64,000 nt of DNA from Glebionis coronaria (taxonomy: Eukaryota > Streptophyta > Magnoliopsida > Asterales > Asteraceae), in NCBI GenBank assembly GCA_025667525.1, contig JANFOE010000190.1:1118501-1182500 (forward strand), given 5' to 3'. Positions 20,852-31,748 of the stretch are shown here, piece after piece (position 1 is the first letter of the stretch; each line of letters opens with the position of its first letter). The notes under the pieces are model-generated. The model ran no database searches, was not told the DNA's origin, and saw nothing but the letters and a program-made list of their open reading frames with translations. The position numbers and the translations under genes are program-made.

Positions 20852-20936
20852 GTAAAACATTTCGTGTTCTATCGATAACCAGATCGCATCCTATCATTAT
20901 ATGTTCTATAATCATCTCTTAAACTGTATCTTCCAG
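20852..20936 (+). other. Gag intron 1 of element C (85 bp)
   Basis: The donor AG|GTAAAA and acceptor TTCCAG|GC define a phase-2 intron, AT-rich with a CTTAAA branch-like site. It contains in-frame stops from its first codon. Element D has an intron at exactly the same place, also 85 bp (30449-30533), with clearly diverged sequence between conserved exons. Confidence 0.85.
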
Positions 20937-21086
20937 GCAGAAAACTGGGGACTGGTCTCAGCCGGCTACTCAGCAGCAGCCTAATCAGCCCAAAGGAAAC
21001 GGTCACACTAACGACCGTTCTGTTGTGGAAAGGCGCAACGGTAATGATAATTACCGTAACAATGCGGGACACTCCAACAACAGCAG
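20937..21086 (+). CDS. gag: Gypsy gag exon 2 (element C)
   Basis: A 150-bp exon, phase 2 at both ends, encodes a Gln/Asn/Arg-rich linker with NGHTNDRS and GNDNYRNN. It aligns residue for residue with exon 2 of element D. It would form the basic, disordered part of Gag before the zinc knuckle. Confidence 0.8.
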
Positions 21087-21160
21087 GTCCTACTATTTAC
21101 GCATCTTCTTATGATTTCATGTTATATTTCCCATGCTGACACTATATTAATCTCTACCAG
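21087..21160 (+). other. Gag intron 2 of element C (74 bp)
   Basis: The donor AG|GTCCTA is weak, the acceptor CTACCAG|GA is good, and there is a CTGAC branch-like site. It is phase 2. Its counterpart in element D is 77 bp (30228-30304) at the same codon. Confidence 0.75.
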
Positions 21161-21225
21161 GAACCACGGTAACGGAAGGGACCAGAACCACAGGGGTTCT
21201 CAGCCCAACCGTTCAGCTAACACTG
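21161..21225 (+). CDS. gag: Gypsy gag exon 3 (element C)
   Basis: A 65-bp exon encodes an Arg/Asn/Gly-rich segment (GRDQNHRGSQPNRS) that matches exon 3 of element D (GRDQDRRGSQPNRS). It ends in phase 1. Confidence 0.75.
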
Positions 21226-21298
21226 GTAAACATCTTATGACGCTTACGTCCTATACTCGTGCATATACTTTATTCTTAACACGTTTTGTCATCAGCAG
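21226..21298 (+). other. Gag intron 3 of element C (73 bp)
   Basis: The donor CTG|GTAAAC and acceptor CAGCAG|GC define a phase-1 intron with a CTTAAC branch-like site. The element D counterpart is also 73 bp (30090-30162). Removal of all three introns leaves one frame from 20451 to 24927. Confidence 0.85.
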
Positions 21299-24200
21299 GC
21301 CCTCAGCAAGCAAGGACTCCTGCTGGAGGATTCACTCATCCTCTTTGCAGCACTTGCCATCGCAGACACCCTGGCCCATGTCGTCGTGATTCTGACGCGT
21401 GCTACAAGTGCGGCCTCCCTGGCCATCGTATGAGAGATTGCCGTAAGGGTGAAATGGAGGGTACTTCGGGTCATGCTGATACTAAACCGCCTCCTACCAC
21501 TGGGCGTGTCTACACGACATCGCGCGATCAGGCAAACAAATCTACAGGTACCATTACTGGAATTTTGTATATGTACGGCCAGGCTGCATGTGTTCTTTTC
21601 GACACGGGTGCCACTCATTCAGTTATTTCCACTACTCATGCTAAGAACATCAGGACACTTCCCTTGCCATTAGAAAATAAGCTTACCATTTCCACGCCTC
21701 TGAGGGACTCTGTATTAATAACTCATGTATACAAGAGTCTTCCTCTAGAGTTTGACGATAAAGTTCGTGCAGTAGATGCACTTCCCCTAGACATGATTGA
21801 GTTCGATATGATTCTTGGCATGGACTGGCTATCCAGGCACCATGCTACCATAGACTGCCACTCATATCGGGTGATCTTCGGCGACATTAATGCACCAGAG
21901 TACATCCATAACGGGTTCATACCCGGACGGTCTGTACAGGTCATATCTACCTTGCAAGCACGTACATTACTGTCACATGGCTGCGAAGGTTATCTAGCTA
22001 CGGTTCATGACATGGATGCTGAATCCCCATCGACTCAGGATCAACCAGTAGTTTCGGAATTTCAAGACGTCTTCCCAGATGAACTTCCAGGCATACCACC
22101 TGCAAGAGAAGTGGAGTTCAACATCGACCTTGTTCCAGAAGCTGAGCCAATCTCTAAGGCTCCGTATCATATGGCTCCCATAGAGCTAAAAGAACTGAAG
22201 GACCAACTGCAGGAACTTCTTGAACGAGGGTTCATTAGACCAAGCGCATCTCCATGGGGCGCACCGGTCTTGTTCGTTAAGAAGAAGGACGGCAGCATGC
22301 GACTTTGCATTGACTACCGTGAACTTAATAAGATTACCATCCGCAATAGATATCCACTGCCACGTATAGACGATCTGTTTGACCAACTTCAAGGAGCCAA
22401 ACACTTCTCAAAGATCGATCTAAGGTCAGGCTACCATCAGCTAAGGGTTAAAGAGCAGGATATTGCCAAGACTGCTTTTCGTACCCGCTATGGCCATTAT
22501 GAGTTTGTGGTCATGCCATTCGGCCTGACTAACGCTCCAGCAGTATTCATGGATCTGATGAACAGAATCTTTCATGAATTCCTTAATAAATTTTTCATTG
22601 TATTCATCGATGACATCTTGATTTTCTCAAAGTCCATGGAGGAACACGAAGACCATCTTCGTACGGTACTACAGATTCTTCGTCAGAAGCAGCTGTATGC
22701 GAAATTCTCCAAGTGTGAGTTCTGGTTAAACAAGGTGGCATTCCTAGGTCACATTGTATCAGCTGAAGGGATCACTATGGACCCAGCGAAGGTTGAGGCT
22801 ATCACTAAATGGCCAAGACCAACGTCGGCGACAGAAGTCCGCAGTTTCTTAGGCTTAGCTGGATATTATCGCAGATTCGTGGAGAACTTTTCCCGCTTGG
22901 CATTGCCTCTCACCAAACTGATGCGAAAAGGAGAGAAATTCGTCTGGACGGAAGAACGAGAGAAGAGCTTCGAAGACCTAAAGCAGAAGTTAGTATCTGC
23001 ACCTATTCTTACTCTCCCATCTGGTACAGGTGGATTTCAGATCTATAGCGATGCATCGGGGAAGGGACTGGGCTGTGTTCTCATGCAACATGGGAAAGTG
23101 ATCGCGTATGCTTCACGGCAGCTTAAGCCCTATGAAGAAAATTACCCTACGCATGACCTGGAACTTGCTGCAGTGGTGTTCGCATTGAAGATACGGAGGC
23201 ATTACTTATACGGAGAATCATGCGACATTTTCACGGATCACAAGAGCTTGAAGTATATCTTCACACAGCGAGAATTGAACATGAGACAAAGGAGATGGTT
23301 GGAACTGTTGAAGGATTATGATATTAACCTACAGTATCATCCCGGGAAAGCTAATGTAGTAGCAGATGCACTCAGCAGAAAGTCCGGAATGATCAACGGC
23401 ATTGAGATCAAGGAACAAAACATAAGGGACTTGGAGCGGCTAGACATCGAAATCATGGTACGTGGGCAGCACGGATACTGGGCGAATCTTAGAGTAGAAC
23501 CTGAGTTACTGACTAGGATTAAGGAAGCGCAGAAGGATGATGGAGAGATTTGGGCGATAATTCAGAATTTGGAGAAGCAGACAGAATTCCGAATGGACGC
23601 AGACGGTATCGTTTGGCAGGGCACGAGACTTTGTGTTCCTGACAATCCAGAACTCTGGGAAGCATTGTTAGCTGAAGCTCACAGCTCCCCATTTTCTATA
23701 CATCCTGGGTCGAAAAAAATGTACCATGACATCAGACAGCACTTTTGGTGGAGTGGTATGAAACAGGATGTAGCCACGCATGTCTCCAAATGTCTTACCT
23801 GCCAGCAGGTTAAGATTGAACATCAGCGATCTGGCGGTCTCCTTCAACCGTTGGATATTCCAGAGTGGAAGTGGGACAAAATCACCATGGATTTTGTTAC
23901 CGGTCTTCCGCCTACCAAGAAGAAGCACGATGCTATTTGGGTCATTGTTGATCGACTCACCAAATCAGCTCATTTCTTACCGATACGCAAGGAAGATCCG
24001 GTAAGTAAACTCGCAGATACTTACAGAAGGGAGATCATGAGACTCCACGGCACTCCCTCCAGCATCGTCTCAGACAGAGATCCTCGTTTCACGTCGCGAT
24101 TCTGGAAAGGTCTGCAAAAAGCTTGGGGTACACAACTTAAGCTGAGTACGGCCTTTCATCCTCAAACGGACGGACAATCGGAGCGAACAATTCAGACATT

Positions 24201-24927
24201 GGAAGATATGTTAAGGTCGTGTGCGTTGGAATGGACAGGTGATTGGGACGATTACATCTGTTTAGTCGAGTTTGCATACAACAACAGCTGGCACGCAAGT
24301 ATCAAATGTGCTCCTTTTGAAATGTTGTATGGCAGAAAGTGTCGCGCTCCAACTTGCTGGGATCAAGTGGGAGAGCGAACACTCGAAGGACCAGAGATTA
24401 TAGAAATGACCAATGAGAAGATTGAGGTAGCTAAACAGAAGTTGCAAGAAGCACGGTCTCGTCAGAAGAGTTACGCCGATAAGCATCGTAGGGACATACA
24501 TTTTAATGTGGGAGATCACGTCTTCCTCAAGGCTTCGCCGGCACGTGGTGTTAAACGCTTCGGGATCAAAGGGAAACTCAGTCCTCGGTTCATCGGACCA
24601 TTTGATATCGTTGAACGAATCGGCGAAGTATCTAACCGATTGGCGTTACCTCCTCAGCTTTCGCACGTGCATAACGTGTTCCATGTGTCCTTACTTAGAG
24701 GGTACAATTATCATCCCCTTCACATGGTTCAGTATCCACTGGAACAGATACGTGAAGATCTCACTTTTATAGAAGAACCCGAACGAGTACTCGACAGGCA
24801 AGAACGAGTCATGAGAAGGAAGACGATTCCATTCGTCAAAATTCTTTGGAGGGACCATACCGAGCGGGAAGCCACTTGGGAAACAGAGGAGTCTATCCGG
24901 GCTTCTTACCCTCACTTCATATTTTGA
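21299..24927 (+). CDS. pol: Gypsy Gag C-terminus and Pol polyprotein (exon 4, element C), intact
   Basis: One uninterrupted frame. It contains a zinc knuckle [14 protein letters not shown] (21400-21441) and protease [12 protein letters not shown] with the catalytic Asp at 21601. RT has [20 protein letters not shown] and the FIDD catalytic box (Asp-Asp 22609-22614). RNase H has [10 protein letters not shown] and TDHKSLKYI, and the [14 protein letters not shown] tether block follows. Integrase has an HHCC finger and catalytic D 23890, D 24073 and E 24181 (35 residues between the last two). A chromodomain-like tail ([17 protein letters not shown]) ends at 24927. An ATG at 21286 lies in intron 3 and would be used only without splicing. 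Lineage is probably chromovirus (Tekay/Del-like), from motif resemblance only. Confidence 0.95.
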
Positions 24928-25004
24928 GTTCGGGTATGTCACTTCTTTTCAGCTTACTTTATCTATAATTCGGGGACGAATTATTCTTTTTAGGGGGGAA
25001 GAAT
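24928..25004 (+). other. 3' spacer and PPT of element C
   Basis: A short spacer follows pol. The purine run TAGGGGGGAAGAA (24991-25003) directly precedes the 3' LTR. Confidence 0.85.
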
Positions 25005-28000
25005 TGTAAAACCCGCATGCGTTTACCATGAATAGTGCCCTTAAGATCGTACGTCCTAGATTAAAACTTACCTCATTTAGTATTGATCACATTCATGTGC
25101 TAATAATCAAGCAAGTGCATACGTGTATGACATGACAAGTATCGATTACGTACGAACTCATGATAAACAGTTAATAAATATATCACGTGAACATAATTAA
25201 ATCATGATCACCATTTAAAATACAAATTAGAATACTTACGTAAATACATATAATATAATTACGAGTGTTAAGATTACGGTAACTACATGATAAAATAAAC
25301 AGAAACACTTCAGACACGAACACGTTTAACCACGAACGAACACGAAACATCGGGACACGAGAAAGGTACGGGTACCCCATGTGGGGCCCCCATACCCACG
25401 GCACAACCACAAGAAATGGGCTAAGCCCATGGACTTTTACAAGTAAAGGGGGGTTATGTAACTTTTCATTTCATTTCACTTTTACAAGAAAATAAACAAA
25501 AACCCTAAAAAGAGTTTTTCTCCTCCTCCTTTTCTCCTCTTTGTGCCGCCACCTTAACATCACCATAGGAGGGTGATTGGTTGATTTTGATCTCAAAAAC
25601 TATTGTTATAATCAGTGTTTGTTCATCCTTTTTCCAAGCTACATAGTGGTATACCTTTCTAACCCTTCTTTTTAATTCTTTTTAATTCTTTTAATCTTTG
25701 ATTATTTTCATGAACATATTATTATTTTTTTATTTAAACATGATAATTAATCATTGATCTAACATGTTTTGGTATTAATTAAAATCAAAGAATGATTTAA
25801 AAGGGGTGTTTGTTTTGGCCGCCTAGCAAACAAACCCGAGGGGGGTTTGGTTTGCTATTGCCGCCACCACCAAGACCATTTTTGGTCTTGGTTGGCTCAT
25901 GTGGGACCCACGGCAGCAAGGAGGCACACGTGCTCCGAGTTTGGCTCGGGGTACGGTGTCGAATTCATGCCCGATTCATGGTTCGTTGGTTAAATCATGA
26001 TTTATGCTACATGTTAATTTTATGAATTATGAACTTAGGATATAATTAATTAATAACATGAAATATTAATTAAATCATGACTTAGGTTATTTTAATTATT
26101 AGTTTAACATGACATTAATTTAACCTAAGTATTTTATGTTATAAGTTATAATTAATTAATTATTAAAACATGCCTATAATTAATTAATTTAGACATGACT
26201 TAGGTTATATTATTAATAATAATAATACACATTTTAACCTAAGTAATTCATTTCATTTTAATTAAAACATGTTATACTTTAATTAAAATGCTTAACCTAT
26301 AGTTTAATTAAAATACATGAAATAATAATTAAACTATATACTATATCATATGACTTAAGAAACAAGCTTATAAACACTTAGACTTATATGTTAGCTTATG
26401 TAACCAGCTTAATTCTAAATATGGAAACTTCTATTTATAGAAACTTAATTAAATAAGGCAACTAATCTATTAATGGAAACCTTCTATATATGGAAATCTA
26501 TCTATTTCAGGCAGCTAATCTAATCATGGAAACCTTCTATATATGGAAACTTATTTAATTAAGGCAGCTGATCTATTTTTGGAAACTTTCTATTTTTAGA
26601 AACTAATCTATTTTAAGCAGTAAATTCTATTTTAGGAAACTTTCTATTTTTGGAAACTTTCTATTTTTGGAAACTTTCTATTTTTGGTAACTTTCTATTT
26701 TTGGAAACTTTCTATTTTTGGAAACTTTCTATTTTTGGAAACTTTCTATTTTTGGAAACCTGCTATTTTTGGAAAGTTACTTATTATTACACAGTAAGTA
26801 TAATAATACATGAAACGCCAGTAATACTTAATCAGATTAATCAGAATACTAGATAAACACAGTTTAAGGCTTTAAACAGTGAACCATGACCTAAAACATA
26901 CCAAATCAGCTAAAATGAGACACAAAACCCAGTACGTAATCAGTGAATCGATACTTATACACGTGTGTATTCATGTAGCGTTAGTGATCCAGAAGTAGGA
27001 GTCTTTCTTCCGTTCATTCACTGGACTTGAGGTACGGATTCCCGTCCTTTCAGTATGGACATTCTTTCCTTATTAGGATTTCCCCGTATGCAGCCAACTG
27101 TTTTCCCCAGCATTTGTTTTATTGTTTTGAACTGCTTATGTTTAATTAGCATAATCTATAGCCATATACAAGCATGACCAGTTTCACCTAGTTATGGAGG
27201 TACCATAACCATAGCATTGGAGGCACCGATGTTATGACTTCCCCACGGCGGAGTGATTGCTCGTGGCGTCCCTTTTCAGTTTTGGCCATATTATTATATC
27301 AGGTGGGGCGTATGGGTGCATCCTAGTTACATGTTTTATTCAGTTTATCATGGTGAATGTGGTGTGTGCCTTGCACCCTTCACAAGGAGTTGATCCCTCC
27401 TACCCAAACCAGTATATTGATTAGAGGCATCCCCTCTAATCAGCATGATGAGGTCACCCCTCCAAGTATTCATGCACGTGACCTTTTCATGACCTATATG
27501 GGCTATGGTATATATATGTTAAAACAGTTTTCACAAGATAAACATAAGGCTTTTCAAACTATAAAACCAGTTTTCTTGATACTTAACCAGTTTTCTCAGA
27601 ACTTAGTCTTCCGCTGTTATATGTTACATGCTTATCCTATTTCATGCTATATTGTACATCCGTGCACTGAGCGTCTTGCTCAGCCGTTTTCCTTTTCATG
27701 TTCCCAAAACGGCAGGTACTCAGGGACGCTCGTAGATCTCAAACGTAGGTGCATATGGACTGGAAGCTTTACTGTCTTTCTTTACTTTATGCATTTCCTT
27801 TACTTTGATACAGTTGCTATGGACATTGTTTCGTCCTTTCCTTTTACAGTATTTATGTTTGTGTGTGATGAGCTTTACTTTAGGGTACCGATGTTTGATT
27901 CCGGTATTTCCCTTTTATGGTTGAATAATGCTTAGACATTTATCCTTGTATGCTTTGATGACACGCCATGATTATGCGTAATATTCCATTTCCAAAATGG

Positions 28001-28009
28001 GGTGTTACA
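25005..28009 (+). repeat. 3' LTR of element C
   Basis: 3005 bp, offset 8006 from the 5' LTR with no length change. Nine substitutions were found by eye. TSD CGAGC (28010-28014) follows. Confidence 0.95.
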
Positions 28010-28014
28010 CGAGC

Positions 28015-28722
28015 ATTCAGAGAGGCGAAGCTCAATGAATATCTTCTATGACGAAGAAGAAGGTGATGGGTTCAGTGAGTTGTGGCAATAGACTCACTGA
28101 ACCCCATACGATCTCCCTGAAGAAAACAAGCGTTCTCCAAGGCTGAAGAAAAGGCGAGATAAGTTGAATTGTGAAAAGATAAAGTACATCACACAATTAG
28201 CGTGACTTTACCCTTTTGGGATAGATGGATTACTGACAAGTGTAAAGGACTTACATCTTACTACTTAGAATAGGGTAAGACAAGATACTACACTGTACCA
28301 ATAAGACAAGAATTGCACATGGGCAATTATTGTTTTCTACCCAACTTTCCTTCTATAAATAGGATGCTTGTAAAGGAGAGAAAACCAAGTTTGTGCACTT
28401 AATGCTTTAGACATTCACAAACAAGTTTTCTCTCCTCCAAACACGATCACACACTTGAGTTCTAAACTCTTGTTGATAGAATGGTCAAGCTTAGCAATCG
28501 TTAGGATTGGACTAGCTTGTTGGTGAGGAGATCACAAAACCACACATTGTCTATTCAATCCCTATTGTAGCTTCGTATACAATAGGGTATAATTCTTTAA
28601 TAAAGCTAAGAGTTAAACGTTGAAAACCTTTGTGTTATTTACTTACTTGTATTAAGTTTATTGCATTACTTAACCATGGGTTAGGACTATACTTAGTATA
28701 CTTATGTATGGTACTAATTACA
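28015..28722 (+). repeat. 3' LTR of element A, remainder
   Basis: This is the continuation of 16839-16998, giving an LTR of about 868 bp ending TAATTACA. It has a TATA box (TATAAATA, 28354-28361). The end is placed at 28722 because LINE coding sequence begins there. The matching left TSD is outside the window, so the end is uncertain by a few bases. Confidence 0.65.
28354..28361 (+). promoter_or_regulatory. TATA box in the element A LTR
   Basis: TATAAATA lies in a pyrimidine-flanked context, consistent with the LTR promoter. Confidence 0.6.
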
Positions 28723-29169
28723 AGGGACCGACACATTATAAGAAAGCTTAAAACGCATGATTGTTTGAGAAGCTGGGATGTTTCGTATGCGCTGGGATCG
28801 TCGTGCCCATTGTGCGAGTCGCAACCGGACTCGCATGACCACCTTTTCTTTGACTGCTTATTTTCGTATCAGGTTTGGCACCATATGCGAGAGCTGGCTG
28901 GCTTCTCTCGGGTTCCTTCATCAGTTGGTGCAATTGTGGACTCAATTATCCCGATGGCGAAAAGAAGGACATCAAGGAGTGTTATTGCTAAACTGGTGCT
29001 TGCGGCTTGCGCTTACTTTATTTGGCAAGAGAGGAACAATTGTTTGTTCAAGAATGGGAAGCGAACGGTCGCTCAAGTCATTGAGTGCATTGAATCCTCC
29101 ATTTGGCTCAAATTGATGATGTGTCGTTTTAAAAACTCTACGGATGGTTTCGAGTTCATGCAACGTTGA
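28723..29169 (+). pseudogene. LINE reverse transcriptase C-terminus (zf-RVT region)
   Basis: An open frame of 148 codons has the zinc-binding motif near the C-terminus of plant L1-type RTs: IIRKLKTHDCLRSWD, SSCPLCESQPDSHDHLFF and FSYQVWHHM, followed by AACAYFIWQERNNCLF. The Cys-Cys-His-Cys pattern of zf-RVT is visible. The reverse transcriptase catalytic domain is absent, being upstream of the break. The stop at 29167-29169 looks natural. Confidence 0.85.
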
Positions 29170-29423
29170 AACATCCCAGATGTACTTATCACTTAATGGT
29201 TTTTTATTGGTGTGTGTTTATGCACTGTTAGGTGGTTTTTTCCTATAGGCGTTATGAATTATGTAATGTCTTAGAATTTAGGACAGATGATATGTCATCT
29301 AGTCTTTTTGTAAGTTCAAGCTTGCTTGAGGTTAATGTGGTACTTTAGCCACATTCCATTGTACTTATTGTGATTGGGTTTATACATTTTACCGGGGTAA
29401 TCATTCCCCTTTACCCAAAAAAA
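29170..29423 (+). other. LINE 3' UTR and A-tail
   Basis: Non-coding, T/G-rich. Ends in ACCCAAAAAAA. No other feature. Confidence 0.65.
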
Positions 29424-30089
29424 GCACGCACCTCCATAGATAAAATAATTTGTACTGACCTCCCTAGCAAAAAACCACGGTGTATGTACTTTGGAGATTT
29501 AACATCACCGAAGATAACCCGATAAGTGTGGTAGTCAATCGTAGCCTGGTGTTTAGATAACCAGTCCATTCCCAAAATCAAGTAAAAATCACACATGTCC
29601 AAAGGAAGTGCGTCAACTCTGCGGATCTTATCGTCAAATTCTAGGGGAAGATCTCTGTACACCTGAGTGATTCGTACAGAGTCCCTAAGAGGCGTGGAAA
29701 TGCATAAGGTATTATCTAATGGCATAGGGGAAATCCTAACACGTACAGCAAAAGTAGTGGATATGACTGAATGAGTCGCTCCAGTATCAAATAGAACACA
29801 TGCTGCCAAACCATTCATAAAGAGATTTTCGATGATGGTACCTGAAGTCTTGTTCGCCTGGTCTCTAGTAGTAGTGAACACGTGACCAGAAGTAGGAGGT
29901 GGCTTGGAGTCGGCATGTCTAGAGTTGCCTTCTATCTCACCCTGGCAACAGTCCTTCTGCTGATGGCCTTGTTGGCCACACTTGAAACAACCACCAGTAC
30001 CTCGAGGACAATTACAAGAATGTATGTGCAAACAAGTAGGACAGATAGGATGCGTGAATCCTCCACCAGGGTCCTAGTTATCTGAGAGC
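29424..30089 (-). pseudogene. pol: Gypsy exon 4 of element D: zinc knuckle and protease, truncated
   Basis: It contains a zinc knuckle CFKCGQQGHQQKDC and protease [12 protein letters not shown], the same spacing as element C. A one-base deletion near 30070 relative to element C shifts the frame just after the acceptor. Homology stops at GRSVQIILSMEVRA, where the LINE A-tail begins. The missing rest would be RT, RNase H and integrase. Confidence 0.85.
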
Positions 30090-30162
30090 CTGTTTTAGGA
30101 TTACATGCATGAGATATGGTCATGGAACATAAACATGATTACATAGAAGGTTTAATAATTAC
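30090..30162 (-). other. Gag intron 3 of element D (73 bp)
   Basis: Donor CTG|GTAATT, acceptor AAACAG|GC, phase 1. Same length and codon position as in element C. Confidence 0.8.
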
Positions 30163-30227
30163 CAGATGAGGTAGAACGGTTAGGCTGTGAACCTCTACGG
30201 TCCTGATCCCTACCGTTGTTGTTGTTC
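30163..30227 (-). pseudogene. gag: Gypsy gag exon 3 of element D
   Basis: 65 bp, as in element C, encoding GRDQDRRGSQPNRS. Confidence 0.75.
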
Positions 30228-30304
30228 CTGAATTAAAAATCGTTGGAGTGTCAGAATACCATAACATAAGATAGTTTAACATGAAAGAAGGTTAATGCAG
30301 GAAC
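30228..30304 (-). other. Gag intron 2 of element D (77 bp)
   Basis: Donor AG|GTTCCT, acceptor AATTCAG|GA, phase 2. Same codon as in element C. Confidence 0.75.
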
Positions 30305-30448
30305 CTATTGTTGTTCGAGTTATTCGCGTTGTTACGGTAATTATCATTACCGCCACGCATCTCAGAACCAGAGCGGTCGTTGGTCTGACCGTTTCCCTTA
30401 GATGCTTGTTGCTGAACGGCCGCAGGCTTACGGTCATCAGTCTTCTGC
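30305..30448 (-). pseudogene. gag: Gypsy gag exon 2 of element D
   Basis: 144 bp, Gln/Asn-rich linker with GNGQTNDRS and GNDNYRNN, matching element C. Confidence 0.75.
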
Positions 30449-30533
30449 CTGGAATATAAAGTTGAACATATGATGATATGAAAATGAAAATACTAATGGA
30501 AATGAATGGTTTACAATTGGTGATTGAAGATAC
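30449..30533 (-). other. Gag intron 1 of element D (85 bp)
   Basis: Donor AG|GTATCT, acceptor ATTCCAG|GC, phase 2. Same length and place as intron 1 of element C. Confidence 0.85.
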
Positions 30534-31294
30534 CTCTTCACTGCTCTGTCATCACCAAACTCCTCTCGTTCCTGAAGCATCTCAAGCTTACGGGCTGCAT
30601 CGGCCACCTGTGCTACTGTAGTGAACGTAGCACAAACCAAACTGTTGGCAACCGAAGTGCGAAGAGCCCAGCGAAACTTCTCAGCTTGCTCCTCAGCAGT
30701 ACCAGCTGCTGCTCCCAAGAAACCATCCAAACGGAGAAACATCTGCATGAATTCGTTGCTATTCTCCCCAACAACCTGTCAGATATTATGATAATCCCGC
30801 TTAAGCTTCTCATGTTCAGCATGTGGAAAGTACTGGTTACGGAAGAGCTCCTTAAACTGGTCCCTAGCCAAGAGTGCAACCCAATTATCACCACCATTGG
30901 CCTGCTTGACAGACTTCCACCACTACAGCACATCACCTTCAAACTTATAGCAAGCCAGTCTTGCCTTGAAAACGCCATCACAACCCATCGCATCGAATAT
31001 CTTCTCAATGTGAGAAATCCAAGCTTCAGCCTCATTGGGGTTGTCCGTCTGCTCAAACGAACGGGGTCGTTGTTTGTTGAATCGCTCCAACCAAGTCATG
31101 AGAGTAAAAGGTAGTGGTGTTGGAGGATTGTTGTTGTTGTAGTAGTTTTCAGGATGAGGGCCATACTGAACGCCCTGAGCTTGAATTTCAGCATGAACTT
31201 CGTCCCTGATTTCATTGCGAAGTTGGGGAAGGATGGCTTGTAGAGCTGCATTGACAGCTGCAGCCAACTCCTGAGCATTGTGTGTGTTCACCAT
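30534..31294 (-). pseudogene. gag: Gypsy gag exon 1 of element D
   Basis: The exon is 761 bp from ATG 31294 (context CTGTCAGATGG). It encodes the usual retrotransposon Gag: AEAWISHIEKIF, RLACYKFEGD, WWKSVKQ, FRNQYFPHAEHEKLKRDY, FMQMFLRL and ARKLEMLQEREEFG. TAG at 30923-30925 and TGA at 30779-30781 interrupt it. It is nearly twice as long as exon 1 of element C and has the capsid N-terminal half that C lacks. Confidence 0.85.
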
Positions 31295-31729
31295 CTGACA
31301 GTTTAAAACAAAATGCAACATAAATCATAAATCTGAAATGAGATGACATAAAAATGCATGAACAATGTATAAATCAACGAAGCAGTTTATAATGCATGAA
31401 ACAGTTTAAAATGCATGATGCAGTTTATAAAAACTTTTATATGCGCGAGGGTAAACTCATATGGTCAGTTCACCCAAAACAAAAGACATAGCGAGGGTAC
31501 GCCTATGGGTCGGTCCCAAAGTTAAAAGTTTCGATAAAAGCACATGCGACTAAATAGGGTCAGTCATGTACAACCCATTACTTAGTCATAAACCTAAGAC
31601 AATGAAATGAATGCATGAAAATGAAATGAAAATGGATGAATGCATGAAAACCAACTGTTAGTTTTAGGAAGACGCTGGTGACTACCCATAAGTCACAGGT
31701 CATGTTTTATAGAGCTACAGGTCGAAACC

Positions 31730-31748
31730 TTGGCTCTGATACTATAAT
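31730..31748 (-). other. Primer binding site of element D
   Basis: On the minus strand the bases after the LTR read AATTATAGTATCAGAGCC, one base different from the TGGTATCAGAGCC of element C. Confidence 0.7.

Larger units (their letters stand above)
16999..28009 (+). mobile_element. Complete Ty3/Gypsy LTR retrotransposon (element C) with introns in gag
   Basis: The element is 11,011 bp with two 3005-bp LTRs (TGTAAAACCC...GTGTTACA), a PBS, a PPT and a 5-bp TSD. I count nine differences between the LTRs, about 0.3%, so it is young. Pol is one intact frame with zinc knuckle, protease, RT, RNase H, integrase and a chromodomain-like tail, the order of Gypsy elements of the chromovirus type. Gag is divided into exons by three short introns. 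It is potentially functional except that its Gag lacks the N-terminal capsid block seen in its relative, element D. Confidence 0.95.
28723..29423 (+). mobile_element. LINE (L1-type) 3' end, 5' truncated in this window
   Basis: The segment has the end of an RT ORF, a 250-bp 3' UTR and a short A-run (29417-29423). Its 5' part would lie left of element A, beyond the window. The A-tail joins element D within protease sequence, so the LINE inserted into D and element A later inserted into the LINE. Confidence 0.8.
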
